Shown: positions 32,040-43,051 of the stretch, one piece after another
Layout of the letters: each line of letters starts with the position of its first letter
Position numbering within the stretch: position 1 is the stretch's first letter
NCBI GenBank assembly: GCA_033964015.1
Contig: CM066925.1
Span: forward strand, 8,664,204-8,728,203
From: Scolanthus callimorphus
Taxonomy: Eukaryota; Cnidaria; Anthozoa; Actiniaria; Edwardsiidae
Length of the DNA stretch: 64,000 nt
Direction: 5' to 3'
Notes under the pieces: model-generated
Seen by the model: only the letters and a program-made list of their open reading frames with translations
The model's database searches: none
Told to the model about the DNA's origin: nothing
Program-made: the position numbers and the translations under genes

Positions 32040-33060
32040 GAGAAATACCTACCCTGTTGCCAGTGTCTTGTGTTAGAAGTGGTTGACCTTTAGGATATAT
32101 AATAGTATCTAATCACAAGCAAGAGATACATAGGGACTTCTCATGACACAAGAGTGGGAAGTGCTCAGAAATTATGTTTTTGTCCATGGGTAATCTAAAC
32201 ACTTACGGCCATTCTTGTTTCACAGAAATAATATGTCCAACAAGCAGAACTACCACAAGACTTCTTGGATGATGATAACATGTTATATCATCACATCTGA
32301 TGCCTTTGAGCTTACTAAGAATGATGATAACTCAGGATAATACATTTTAATTCATCGTATCCACATTCCTTGTTTGTATTTGAGTCACTTACATATCTGG
32401 TTCCATGTCAATAGTGAAGCTTCCTGTTCCTTGAACAAGGATCTAAAAGGGTGAAGCTTCATGTTCCTTGAACAAGGATCTAAAGGGTGGAAAAAATGCC
32501 AGAACTCACTACAATATATAATATGTAATTCCACTAATGACTGTAAACTGCACAAGGCTGCAGTCTGCATCTTAGAGATCAGACATCTCACAATTTTGTT
32601 AAGTGCTTAGAAGCTATGGAATCACTACAGTATGTAGGTTCCAAGCACTTAATGTAGAAAAGCTAAATTTGGCAATATTTTTGTACCAAAATTTTGCGTT
32701 GCGCCTTCTATTGAAAAGATCTGTTCTGGATCTGAAACCTAATTGCCCTTTCTATTCTCTTTTCTTCATCAGACCCTAATTAAATTGTCTGGTTGACATC
32801 ACACTCTTGAATATATTTTGTTCCACCTTAAAGAAAGACTAATTCTATTGCGGCTACTAATTTTTCCTGAGATTTGGTAGTGAGGATGTTTTAGCAATAA
32901 AAAAATGGAAACAAAAATGCAGCCTAATAGCTTTAAAAATAGATCTTAAGTGTTATGGTTCACACATGTTCGTACCTTCTAGCAGTTTCTAGTTATTTCT
33001 TGTTCTTTCGTTCATACCATGGGTGAAACTTGAATGGTGCCATCAAACTAGAGCTATCAT
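32040..33060. other. No gene seen; 40-bp tandem duplication at 32415-32485
   Basis: GTGAAGCTTCMTGTTCCTTGAACAAGGATCTAAA is present twice in tandem. Otherwise AT-rich without supported frames. Confidence 0.5.
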
Positions 33061-33062
33061 AC

Positions 33063-33254
33063 TTGAGAGGAAAAACCATGAAGTTTAGCAGCATCCTTGT
33101 CGAATAGCTCAAGTGACCTAATTGCCTGGTCTGTATTGGTGTGATCAGCCTGACGTGCTCCTAAAACTATTTGCTTGCTATCTGCTGACCAGATACAGCC
33201 TAATCCACGATGTTGTGCTTTTCCTTGAAGTTTCAGGAGGAGTGAGTCAGGGCT
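33063..33254 (-). CDS. Putative internal exon, unknown protein
   Basis: Exactly 64 open codons lie between a TAG acceptor (33255-33257, preceded by a T-rich tract) and a GTATGA donor (33057-33062), phase 0 at both sides. The peptide includes GKAQHRGLGCIWSADSKQIV and RSLELFDKDAAKLHG. I recognise no domain. It lies about 1 kb upstream of the SET-like ORF on the same strand, but no connecting exon was found. Confidence 0.35.
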
Positions 33255-33424
33255 CTACCTGAAAAAAAAAACATGCTCATTATGATTTATTCTGTCTTTC
33301 TTAATTGACAGAGTGTGTCTGATTGAGCAAATTACCTTTTTGCCATTTCATTTCATATTTCCATTTCAATAGTAATTTGCTCACTCAGACAGTCAATAAA
33401 AGATGCTAGATAAAAGTTGTGAAA

Positions 33425-35368
33425 TTTTACCTTGTATATACCAAAGCGAGTCCTGACATCACCAGTAGGGCATTTAAACTAAGGAAAATGGTTGCTCCTC
33501 TCTACAGGTCTTTGGGTCATGATCAGACATCAGTCGAGCTCTCACATCCTCGCTTTCTCCTTCCACGCTGTGGATGATGGCATCAAGGACCCACTAGGTG
33601 TATCTTTCCACACAAACCAGAATGCTGAGAGTTGCCTTCCAAATCGACAGGAAAGCTCATAGCAGATCTCAGCACCACAGAACTTCCTCATGTAGTGGTG
33701 TAGTGGTAAAGGGCCAAGTGTGCTAATGGCCATTGTGTGACCCTGAGTCCAGGAGCGTCTATTCCCACTAGTCTGTAATAAACATGTAAATGATCAGGAA
33801 CAATTTTGGCCGTTGTAGCAGGTCAGGAGCTGAATCACGATGGGTCTTGTGGTCACTGGCAAAAGTTTTATTAGGCAGTCCTCGGTGGTTGTTTATAATA
33901 CCCCCTGGAGTTTTGAAGGCGAGATAAAGGACCTCTGTTTTGTCCCACGCAAAAGACGTGAAACACGGTAGAGCAAAACCCAACATATAATATGAACCAG
34001 TTTGGATTTAAAATCTAATTTTTTGTATAAACTGTAGGGCTTTCGCAACGTTTTTTGCATCATGAAGAGTAGACTTTGTGACGTTTAAAGTAGCAGTACC
34101 GGTAAGGGTGTCGATCATATTATCCTGTGATGGTCGACCTCGGCGTGTCGCTTCAGGATGGATTGCATGTTGTATAAACGTCTCTTCTGCTTTCATGAGC
34201 AGGCTTCTAATGGGGGAATGAACAAACTGAAAATGTTATTTTTACCCCGCAAATTAACCGGCGTATGCGTATGATCAAATTCAGTTTACAGTTGTGAGAT
34301 GTCTGTTGTTGCATCTGGTACAGCCAACAAAACAAAATCTTATTAAAAATGGGCGTCCAAAGCTCTTTCCTTTCCTTCCATTGCCAAAACCTTTATACTG
34401 CATTCCCCTTTGGTTTCGATAATTGGTTTTGACCGTATAAACAGGCATGGAATTTGAAGCATATGGTGATGAAGCTGCCGGTGGCTGTGATGAAGATTGT
34501 AAGCGGGGAGCTAAAGAACGGCTGGTAGAGCGAAATACACGGCTTATCTCCCCTTCTCGTTTAGATTTGTCATCAAGGGCATTTTATACCTCATTAATGT
34601 GAGTGAGCAAGCCACTCAGGGACTCTCTCGCGCTCCTTGAAGAAGCGGGAACAGAGAGCTGAATGATGTTCCGCCATTTTGATTAGAACCTTCAGAAGAT
34701 GGCGGTCATGTGACTAAAATGGCGTGAAACATACAACCTCGTTCGCGTACCTTTTTCGGCTTGTAAAATCTCGGCTCGATGTATCATAGTCGACTTGACT
34801 CGATATAAACGTTTTTGACTCGATGTACTCGACTAGATATACATGTTTTCGATTCGACACGATATAAAAGTTTATCTCGGCTCGATCTTTTCGGCTTGAT
34901 ATAAAAATACTTCACTCGATATAAAAAAATTCTCGAATCGATTGAAATAATTTCAAACTGGTGAAACGCTGCAAATCGATAAAAACACTTTTCGAATCGA
35001 TTAGGAATGTCTCCACTCGAAAAATAGGAATAAGTATCGATGAAAAACCTTTCGAATGTGCTGTACATTACTTTTCGACTCGATAGAAATGTCTTTGCCT
35101 CGCTCAAAAGGTTTTTGACTACTTTTGTCCAGTTTGGCGTTCCATATGCTGGCAGAGATAAACAAAATTCAAGAGTACTACTGATTTTCAATGGAAATCA
35201 GTTGAATAACCAACTGTAGACCCATTGCCCTGTAGAACCTTTCCGTCCACCCTATTTTGTAATGCATTCAGGTTGAACCAGTGCACAGACTTGTTTTGGT
35301 TAACATGTGTCTGGCGTTTCACTTTAACCATGAAGTCCAGGTTATCACGAAATCATTGATATCCTGGT
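33425..35368. repeat. Tandem segmental duplication, copy 1
   Basis: From TTTTACCTTGTATATACCAA to ATATCCTGGT this block is repeated at 35589-37897 in the same orientation. Small indels and substitutions separate the copies (for example ACAACAGGGC-type single changes), so it is older than a fresh assembly duplicate. Confidence 0.92.
34785..35110. repeat. Degenerate CGACTCGATATAAA minisatellite, copy 1
   Basis: Phrases such as GACTCGATATAAA, TCGGCTCGATCTTT and CGAATCGATTGA recur every 18-30 bases. The same array lies in the second duplication copy at 37290-37640 with a different number of phrases. Confidence 0.75.
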
Positions 35369-35590
35369 GGCTGAGCAGCCTCAATATCTTTATTGAGTAC
35401 TTGAAACTCTGGTTGGTGTAAGTCCACAATGTTCATCTCATTGCATTTCTCGGTGATTTTCTCATACACTTCGTCCTTAAAATCATCACCTAGTTAACAA
35501 GATTCTTAACTGCAGTATCAGCTGGTGTAATGACAGAATTCTCACAAGATGACTCCATTTCAGTACGAGACAAACCTAGTCCAGACAATT
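35225..35590 (-). pseudogene. DUF6589-like transposon-related fragment
   Basis: On the minus strand the frame reads NIVDLHQPEFQVLNKDIEAA, then a TGA, then DNLDFMVKVKRQTHVNQNKS and VHWFNLNALQNRVD. The D-N-x-D ... Q ... N-K-x-x-H-W-[FV] pattern is what I remember of DUF6589-type proteins, which occur in many animal repeats. The in-frame stop shows it is dead. Only the part left of 35368 is shared with the second duplication copy. Confidence 0.4.
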
Positions 35591-37897
35591 TTACCTTGTA
35601 TATACCAAAGCGAATCCTGACGTCACCAGTAGGGCATTTAAACTAAGGAAAATGGTTGCTCCTCTCTACAGGTCCTTGGGTCATGATCAGACATCAGTCG
35701 AGGTCTCACATCCTCGCTTTCTCCTTCCACGCTGTGAATGCTGTCATCAAGGACCCACTAGGTGTATCTTACCACACAAACCAGAATGCTGAGAGTTGCC
35801 TTCCAAATCGACAGGAAAGCTCATAGCAGATCTCAGTACCACAGAACTTCATCATGTAGTGGCAAAGGGCCAAGTGTGCTAATGGCCATTGTGTGACCTG
35901 AGTCCAGGAGCGTCTATTCCCACTAGTCTGTAATAAACATGTAAATGATCAGGAACATTTTTGGCCGTTGTAGCACTGATGGAACGTTCGTGGCGCTAAG
36001 TACAGAAATTGCACTATCAAATTGCACTATCAGATTCACGTAAGTGCTTATTAAATATCCAATGTGTGCTTTTGGGCATTAGCCATAGTGAGCGGAGAAA
36101 GAGAAATAATCTTTGAACCCGAGAGGGATACGAACCTGTGATAAGTGGCGCGTTGCAATACAACTGGGTGGTCGGGAGCTGCACGAGCTGCACATCATTT
36201 GGGACGAGCTGTCCAAGTGGTATGGCACGGGAGAGCATGTCATCAGTCAGCGTCCTAGCATCCAGTGTTTAATGAAAAAAAAAAGAATGTGAATGTAAAT
36301 GTCGGTGGCTGACTTCCCAGACTTGCAGGTCAGGAGCTGAATCACGATGGGTCTTGTGGTCACTGGCAAAAGTTTATTACGCAGTCCTCGGTGGTTGTTT
36401 ATAATACCCCCTGGAGTTTTGAAGGCAAGATGAAGGACCTCTGTTTTGTCCCACCCAAAAGACGTGAAACACAGTAGAGCAAAACCCAACATGTAATATG
36501 AACCAGTTTGGATTTAAAATCTAAATTTTTGTATAACCTGTAGGGCTTTCGCAACGTTTTTTTTTTTTGCATCATGAAGAGTAGACTTTGTGTGTTTAAA
36601 GTAGCAGTGCCGGTAAGGGTGTCGATCATATTATCCTGTGATTAAGTAGCAGTGCCGGTAAGGGTGTCGATCATATTATCCTGTGCCTGTCTACCTCGGC
36701 GTGTCGCTTCAGGATGGATTGCATGTTGTATAAACGTCTCTTCTGCTTTCATGATTTTTACCCCGCAAATTAACGGGAGTATGCGTATGATCAAATTCGG
36801 TTTACAGTTGTGAGATGTCTGTTGTTGCATCTGGTACAGCCAACAAAACAAAATCTTATTAAAAATAGGCGTCCAAAGCTCTTTCCTTTCCTTCCATTGC
36901 CAAAACATTTATATTGCATTCCCCTTTGGTTTCAATAATTGGTTCTGACCGTATAAACAGGCATGGAATTTGAAGCATATGATGATGAAGCTGCCGGTGG
37001 CTGTGATGAAGATTGTAAGCGGGGAGCTAAAGAACGGCTGGTAGAGCGAAATACACGGCTTATCTCCCCTTCTTGTTTAGATTTGTCATCAAGGGCATTT
37101 GATACCTCATTAATGTGAGTGAGCAAGCCACTCAGGGGCTCTCTCGCGCTCCTTGAAGAAGCGGGGACAGAGAGCTGAATGATCCGCCATTTTGATTAGA
37201 ACCTTCAGAAGATGGCGGTCATGTGACTAAAATGGCGTGAAACATACAACCTCGTTCGCGTACTTTTTTCGGCTTGTCAAATCTCGGCTCGATGTATCAT
37301 AGTCGACTTGACTCGAAACGTTTTTGACTCGATGTACTCGACTAGATATAAATGTTTTCGACTCGACTCGATATAAAAGTTTATCTCGGCTCGATCTTTT
37401 CGGCTTGATATAAAAATACTTGACTCGATATAAAATACTCCACTCGATATAAAAAAATTCTCGAATCGATTGAAATAATTTCAAACTGGTGAAACGCTAC
37501 AAATCGATAAAAAACACTTTTCGAATCGATTAGGAATGTCTCCACTCGAAAAATAGGAATAAGTATCGATGAAAAACCTTTCGAATGTGCTGTACACTAC
37601 TTTTCGACTCGATAGAAATGTCTTTGCCTCGCTCAAAAGGTTTTTGACTACTTTTGTCCAGTTTGACGTTCCATGTGCTGGCAGAGATAAACAAAATTCA
37701 AGAGCACTACTGATTTTCAATAGAAATCAGTTAAATAACCAACTGTAGACCCATTGTCCTGTAGAACCTTTCCGTCCACCCTATTTTGTAATGCATTCAG
37801 GTTGAACCAGTGCACAGACTTGTTTTGGTTAACAGATGTCTGGTGTTTCACTTTAACCATGAAGTCCAGGTTATCACGAAATCATTGATATCCTGGT
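35589..37897. repeat. Tandem segmental duplication, copy 2
   Basis: Aligned with copy 1 at an offset of 2164 bases at its start. It carries about 350 extra bases (35976-36327) containing a tRNA-B-box-like GGTTCGTATCC on the minus strand, and a small extra duplication of GTAGCAGTGCCGGTAAGGGT at 36598-36685. The right end joins the pseudogene at 37.9 kb. Confidence 0.92.
37290..37640. repeat. Degenerate CGACTCGATATAAA minisatellite, copy 2
   Basis: Same array as at 34785-35110, with one stretch missing (after GTCGACTTGACTCG) and one extra ACTTGACTCGATATAAAAT phrase. Confidence 0.75.
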
Positions 37898-39097
37898 AGC
37901 AGGACCTTTTTTTGGTGACTTGAACCTTCCTGATGCCTTCGTGCGATTTCGAGGGGAGAATGTAGTCGGCTTCTTGTCGTAGTCCTCTAGGTCGTCCCAT
38001 AGCTTGATGATGTTTGACGCCTGGTCATTGCTCAGAGCAGTACCATCCACTATTGTGTCAACCAGGAAGGCTGCTAGCGCCTCGACTTTCTCAAATCCCC
38101 CAACGTTGTTCAGGTCTACAGAGTCCTAAAGAATGAAAAGACACAGGTCTGAAGGCAGCTCGACATATTCAATTACGAGACATAACTGACGTACCTCTGA
38201 GTCGCAAGAGGAACTCGAGACGTTGAGATTACCGTCTTTGGGGGCGTCTGTGGCATCTGCGGGCTCTGCGGCGTCTGTCACGCGGGCACTGGGCGCTGCA
38301 ACAAAGTAAACTGGCCGTGAATATCATGTTTCCATACTCTTGCGAGAGTATAATTACCTACCTGCCAAGGCAGTCTCGTTGATCGTCTCGTCGTCATCAC
38401 AGAAGCCCTCGTCCTGCTCTTCTTCTTCTGCATCCAGCTCTGACAGAGGCCCGGTGTCATCCTCAAGGGGAGCATCATGAAGAACACTACCGGTCTGCTC
38501 GTACAAGTATACATACAAGTTGCATATTGTACCTGTGTATGTGCCGGTCCGATGGGATCCCAGTTGAATATCACGCCCAAGGACGGCCTGGCTCAGTGCG
38601 TTTGCGCTTTGGGACAGCATTGCGCTGTACGTCTTTGACGTTTTACGCAGAAGATATGCCTGGAAATGGACGTCACTGGCGCTAGTACCTTAGAATAAGA
38701 AAAGCATAAATAATAAACATGTTCGTGATCTTATCTAAAAATGTTTTTTCGCTTCCTTTTACCTGGGATGAACCTGTTTAGATGCAGGTGAAACGACTCC
38801 AGTGATGTCGAGCCCAGGGCACACCGGTAGACGGGCAACTCCACCCCTCCTTTCATCAGGGTGCCCGTCTGCACGTATAAAGGTACCCCGTCTGCGTCCT
38901 GGATGCACTTTATGTGCTTTTTTCTGGGAGTCCCAGATGTCCCATATGCGCGTGGCATCCAGCAGCGGAACCCCTAGAGTGTCACGACCTGCCATTCCAC
39001 TGAAGGTTTGCAGTAAGTCGCGAATAAGACGCTCAGTCTCGGGTACCCCGGTTGTGGTCCTTCTTAGTGATTTTGTGATTAAGATTAAAAAATTCAT
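37898..39097 (-). pseudogene. Four-exon relic of an uncharacterised repeat-borne family
   Basis: Four minus-strand blocks join with consistent phase: up to 38763 (donor GTAAAA), 38688-38362, 38295-38195 and 38125 leftwards. The first carries TERLIRDLLQTF, DTLGVPLLDATRIWDIW, then after one extra A in a six-A run (38918-38923) KCIQDADGVPLY, ELPVYRCALGSTSLESFHLH and NRFIPG; the second continues TSASDVHFQAYLL and a Glu/Asp-rich DEGFCDDDE; the fourth has GGFEKVEALAAFLVDTIVDG and IIKLWDDLEDYDKKP. I remember this order from a family present in many copies in cnidarian and fish genomes, probably of transposon origin; its function is unknown to me. It is cut off at 37897 by the segmental duplication. 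Confidence 0.5.
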
Positions 39098-39099
39098 GA

Positions 39100-40105
39100 A
39101 TAATTAATAAGAACAACACAATATAAACACAATAAAATTCACGGGACCGTAGCGTGTTGTAATTCTGATACAACCACTAGTGGTTGTAACTAATTTGCAA
39201 AGTAAACTTTCATGAACATATCTTGAAGTTTCTCTGTCAAATTTGCAAGATTTTTAAAACAGCGGATACTAGAAACGATGAATTTTTTAAGTAGTTTACA
39301 ACATTCGCATCCGTGTTGTATCAGATCTACATCACTCGCGCTACGCGACTAAGCGACTCCCCCTCTCATAGAACTAAAAAGAAAAAAAGAGCTTATGGAG
39401 TGTTACTGTAAGCTTTAACGGGTGTGGCCACAGCAAAGATAAGCATGGGGCCCCAACATAAAGAGCATTGGGAGAAATATTATAACACAATAAAACAGGC
39501 AGAAAAAATTACTTTTCATATCCCATCGTATTCTAAAATGTGCAATTCCAGAAAACAATCCATGGTGATTCCCTCAACGTAAGTAATAATAATAATGATA
39601 ATCATAAAGTCTTTATTCACAAGATAAAAGTACATATCAAGTGTAACAATATATATAAAAGATGCGCGAGATAAAAATTACAATAATTATACAAAAATTT
39701 TATGTATGAAATCGAAAACTTCTCAGACTCCTAGATTATGTTGAAAATTAAGTCTATTAAAAGTAGGTGGATCGTTAGATTTTTCTCCTGAATAAAACGA
39801 TCTGTACAACTCTAAGCCGATTACGAAGAAACACCAGGCCCCATTTGTTCAAAAGCGTATTAACTTTAAAATTAAAATTAAGATATCGAGGATCGAGGGA
39901 TAAATTTAACACACCTCTTGGGGGCGGTTAACGCTAATCCAGGGTTAACTGGGCTATCAGTGGTAATATATAGATTAAGGCACTGCCTAAAAGCGGAGCT
40001 CCTGACCCAGTGATTATAATAATGAAAAAAGGTATCAAGGTTTAGGAAATGATCAGCAGAATGATTGGATTTGAGAGTAGAATGAACAAGTTTTTTGGAA
40101 GAATT
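39100..40105. other. No gene seen; fragment of the AGCTCC element
   Basis: A perfect palindrome CAACCACTAGTGGTTG stands at 39172-39187. GGTAATATATAGATTAAGGCACTGCCTAAAAGCGGAGCTCC at 39962-40003 is the end of the element seen at 42.8 and 50.9 kb, adjacent to the 3' end of the RAG1-like pseudogene. Confidence 0.5.
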
Positions 40106-40110
40106 CACTG

Positions 40111-40341
40111 TTACGACGTACATAATGAGTTCTGATTGTTATAAAGCATTTCAAGCAATGCCCCCAAAGGAAATTTTGTCATTTTAGGCCTCAAGACAAC
40201 CAGAAATGCATAAAAAAAACTGCAAATTGCTGTAGAAGCTTGGAATACTTGGCTAATTTCCAAGGCCTCGTCTTGCAGCTTAGGGCAGGTCTTTCTAACG
40301 ACTTTCTCTACTGTCTCGCATATTCTATGGATGTTTTCCTC
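40111..40341 (-). pseudogene. Last visible exon of the RAG1-like gene
   Basis: After a TTTCACAG acceptor the frame reads EENIHRICETVEKVVRKTCP and QDEALEISQVFQASTAIC, then becomes low-complexity (SFFYAFLVVL) and stops at 40111. The expected Glu-containing C-terminal core is not present further left, where an AGCTCC-element fragment begins. Confidence 0.45.
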
Positions 40342-40407
40342 CTGTGAAATAAGAACGAGGACACACATTTAGACACTTAAGAAGAAGTTATTTAAAATAA
40401 TTTTTAC

Positions 40408-40943
40408 CTTCAAACAAATGTCAACATGATTGCCAACAAATGTGTGGCTGTGGTACGCCTGCCTTTGTACTCTCAGTGACTGCAGGGTTTCATTCAGACC
40501 AGTGTTGACCATGCCAATGGCTCTCGGAAATGCCTTGGCCCTCAAGCGCGTTGCAGTTGCATCCTATGGATAACATTGGTTTATTTGCTATGGTTCGATA
40601 TGGTATAGCCGTCAGTTGCACAAACAATAGTGAGGCATGCATTGTGACATACCTTTTCCTCAGCATCGTTTTCCAGCAATGAAGCAACATTCAACAGTTG
40701 GGCGATGGCAGGGTTCGGACTCTCCTCTGTGGAGATCTGGTCACCAGCAGTGAGAAGGTGAGTTGCGTACTCCTGCATTTCTTTGCTTTGGCTCCTCAGA
40801 CACTCTGCTTTCTCTGCCATACGCCTTGCTTCCTGGAGCTGCGAGACATGTTGGCCAAATTCAGAGTCACCAATAATTTCATCGCTGTGGGAGAGTGTTG
40901 TTGCAATTTTGAGATCGAGGTCTTCACAGTCTGCCAGTAGTAA
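40408..40943 (-). pseudogene. Two C-terminal exons of the RAG1-like gene
   Basis: The exon 40943-40653 (97 codons) encodes CEDLDLKIATTLSHSDEIIG and a charged helix ending DAEEK at a GTATGT donor; the exon 40563-40408 (52 codons) encodes RAIGMVNTGLNETLQSLRVQ and QAYHSHTFVGNHVDICLK at a GTAAAA donor. Both are phase 0 at both ends, open throughout, and continue into EENIHRICETVEK at 40341. A Y-H-x-x-[TS]-F-[VI]-G-N-H-V motif is one I remember from uncharacterised animal transposase-like proteins. Confidence 0.5.
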
Positions 40944-41098
40944 CTCATAGAATTACAAGAACACTCCCATGCTTATATGTAGACCAGTGACACATATCTA
41001 AAACAGACCAGAATTTGCTAATTCAGTTAATATTATCGAAACAAGAACCACTATTTTAAAATCACTTAAATCCCATTACAAATCCTACATGGTCAATG

Positions 41099-41303
41099 GG
41101 GATGTCCGGGAGTGGTTCATGGATAACATTGTAGAAATCCTTTGCCCTTTTCAGGTCACTGCTGAGGAACTCCTGCAAGCATTGCCTCATCCTCTCTAAT
41201 GTCTGCTGTTAACTGTTACTTCTCGAGCCCCTTTCCTTTGCCATATCAGCAGAAAGAACCTCACACCAAAGGCAATGATGACGTCCAGGTGAAAGGCAAT
41301 GAG
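41099..41303 (-). pseudogene. Core exon with HCLWC motif and in-frame stop
   Basis: SPGRHHCLWCEVLSADMAKE is followed by a TAA at 41209-41211 and, in the same frame, LERMRQCLQEFLSSDLKRAK and EPLPDIPIDHV up to a GTAGGA donor. RAG1 has a C-x-x-C of this kind inside the catalytic core followed by a helical insert, so the order agrees. Confidence 0.5.
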
Positions 41304-41599
41304 CTAATGGTAAGAAATATTGCCATCATCAAATTATCTAGAGAAAGTATTTGACAATAGTCTTATTAAAAATGATACTAATAAACAAGATAAACACTAT
41401 TATTATATTAATAATAACATCCAGATTTAACTTATAAGGACATGAGTATCATAATTATATGTGCCTTCCACTTGCTCCAGAAATTCACATGACTTTACAG
41501 AGAAGTTCATAATCCCCAAATAAGAAAAGGATCACATCTTGTTCATTGTGGGATAGATGTAGAACAATGTTAGATAGACACAATGGTGTACAGTAACAT

Positions 41600-41888
41600 A
41601 CAATTAATTCTTATTAAATTTTTTCTTTTTCTTTTTTCTTGCTGCAGTTTCACTTGTCTAAGATCAGCAAGCTCCTCGTGGTATCTTTCCAGCGCTTTAC
41701 GAAGGTTGTTTCTTGTGTCCTTGTCTTCAAAGATAGAAAACACAACTGTGTTTTTCCTGGAATTTGTTTTTTCTAGGTTTGCGATCTGGAAGGCAAACTT
41801 CATGGACTGCTGACCATGGTCTCCTCCTAGCTTGATATATAGTTTATCTGCCGGAATGTAACCTTGGTGGCCTGTCAGTAGCCCTTCC
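41600..41888 (-). pseudogene. Core exon with GGDHG and EDKD motifs
   Basis: The exon starts at a TTTTTCAG acceptor and encodes EGLLTGHQGYIPADKLYIKL, GGDHGQQSMKFAFQIANL, NTVVFSIFEDKDTRNNLRKA and LERYHEELADLRQ. The Asp of GGDHG and one Asp of FEDKD sit in hydrophobic-strand contexts like the two Asp of the RAG1/Transib catalytic triad; this mapping is inference. The 3' end is uncertain (possible donors near 41655 and 41597). Confidence 0.55.
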
Positions 41889-42023
41889 CTGAAAAATTAT
41901 AGGCAACACATGCTTCGCATATGTTTACTGTATTTTTAATTAAGTAACTCGCGTTTCATTGCTGTGCCTATAATACTCGAACCATATTGAGGAAGCCCAT
42001 AATTTGTTCACTCCAATACTTAC

Positions 42024-42206
42024 TTTGCATTCTTGTCAAAATAAGAAGAAATCTTTTCTTGGATGTCCTCCACATAGCACAGGGGGTCTTTTTGATGAGG
42101 GTCACTACCTTGTTAGCCCTAAACTCAGCCTCCAAGTTGTCGCCTATCTGCTCTTGCTTTTGTTTTCTTTGCCTTTTTTCACTCTCTCCGTACTTGATTT
42201 TGATGC
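42024..42206 (-). pseudogene. Core exon with one-base deletion
   Basis: After a CAG acceptor the frame reads IKIKYGESEKRQRKQKQEQI and NLEAEFRANKVVTLIKK; one base is missing in an A run near 42091, after which DPLCYVEDIQEKISSYFDKN leads to a GTAAGT donor. The leftover bases join in phase with the next exon (AAG, GAA, GGG). The preceding exon does not join in phase, so another small exon or further damage lies between. Confidence 0.5.
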
Positions 42207-42339
42207 CTGGGGACATGTATTATCTGTAACGGCTGAAGGAAAATATAATTAAATGCTTTATATGAGAAATTAAGACTGTTAAGACTTATATGTATGGACA
42301 TATTTATATATTTGTATTATTTTCTTTTTTTTTCTTTCG

Positions 42340-42440
42340 AATATTTGTAAATAGATTTCTCTATAGAGTATTATTATAGTCTACCTGAAGGATCTACCGT
42401 GCATAAATAAAGCTTTTACTTACTTACTTTACTTACTCCA
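42340..42440 (+). repeat. 3' tail of a LINE
   Basis: AATAAAGCTTTTACTTACTTACTTTACTTAC preceded by CTACCTGAAGGATCTACCG has the look of a CR1/L2-type LINE 3' end with short tandem tail; it sits in an intron of the RAG1-like pseudogene. Confidence 0.45.
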
Positions 42441-42462
42441 ATAACAGAAGTATAATAAATAC

Positions 42463-42820
42463 CTTTCCGCCGGTTTTTAAAAGGGCTGACTTTCCATCCA
42501 CTGAATCCTTGAATTTGGACTTGACGAACATAAGGCCCAATGTTTCGACCTCTGGTGTGATTTTCCCTTGCTTCAAATCCTCCATAGCTTGGGTGAGGGT
42601 GGGGGAGTCTGATCGAGTTGAAGGTCCAGGAAGGGCAACAACAGGTTGGGCAGCTGTGCATATGTGCGATACCACCTCATTGTAATTGATTACAATTAAA
42701 CACCTTCGACACTGTAGTTTTGGATCTGCTTTTAATCTTAATACCATTTTGTCGTCGGTTTTTTCTATATTGATAATTGTCGCTTTGCAAAATGGACAGC
42801 CTGCAATGCAGGTGTTCATA
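42463..42820 (-). pseudogene. Second half of RING, zinc motif and linker of the RAG1-like gene
   Basis: The frame gives TCIAGCPFCKATI (last RING Cys pair), then LQCRRCLIVINYNEVVSHIC, placed like the zinc motif that follows the RING in RAG1, then a linker with TLTQAMEDLKQGKITPEVET and LKTGGK at a GTATTT donor (42462-42457). The ATG at 42819 is not a true start: it is the codon interrupted by the inserted element. Confidence 0.6.
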
Positions 42821-43049
42821 GCGGAGCTCCTTAGAGCGGAGCACCATAGGTATCGCAGGAAGAATACAATAGCTCAAAGTAGAACTCAGGTATAACGATC
42901 GCCTTCATTTTTCATGGTTCAGCGGTATTCCCATTTGGGTATCGCTGGCGCGTCCGTGTCTGCGCGCCCCCACACAGGTAAACCAAGACCCCAACACAGA
43001 AAAATATGTAACCGGGAGCTCCGCTTTTAGCCAGTAGCTAAATCTATAT
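42821..43049 (+). mobile_element. 229-bp element inserted in the RING-coding sequence
   Basis: The insert begins GCGGAGCTCC and carries GGAGCTCCGC inverted near its other end, followed by TTTTAGCCAGTAGCTAAATC. It is flanked by TA on both sides (42819-42820 and 43050-43051). If one TA and the insert are removed, the minus-strand frame runs on from GATCWQTA to MNTCIAGCPFC without a break, which supports both the limits and the TA target duplication. The same ends bound the longer element at 50889-51721. Confidence 0.75.
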
Positions 43050-43051
43050 TA

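Noticed and set aside
36085..36150. tRNA or SINE B box (GGTTCGTATCC, minus strand)
   Set aside because: No matching A box at the right distance; it may be part of the extra sequence in duplication copy 2, but the evidence is too thin to call.
40111..42819. RAG2-like (Kelch) gene next to the RAG1-like relic
   Set aside because: I looked for repeated GG...Y...W Kelch motifs on both strands from about 36 to 47 kb and saw none.
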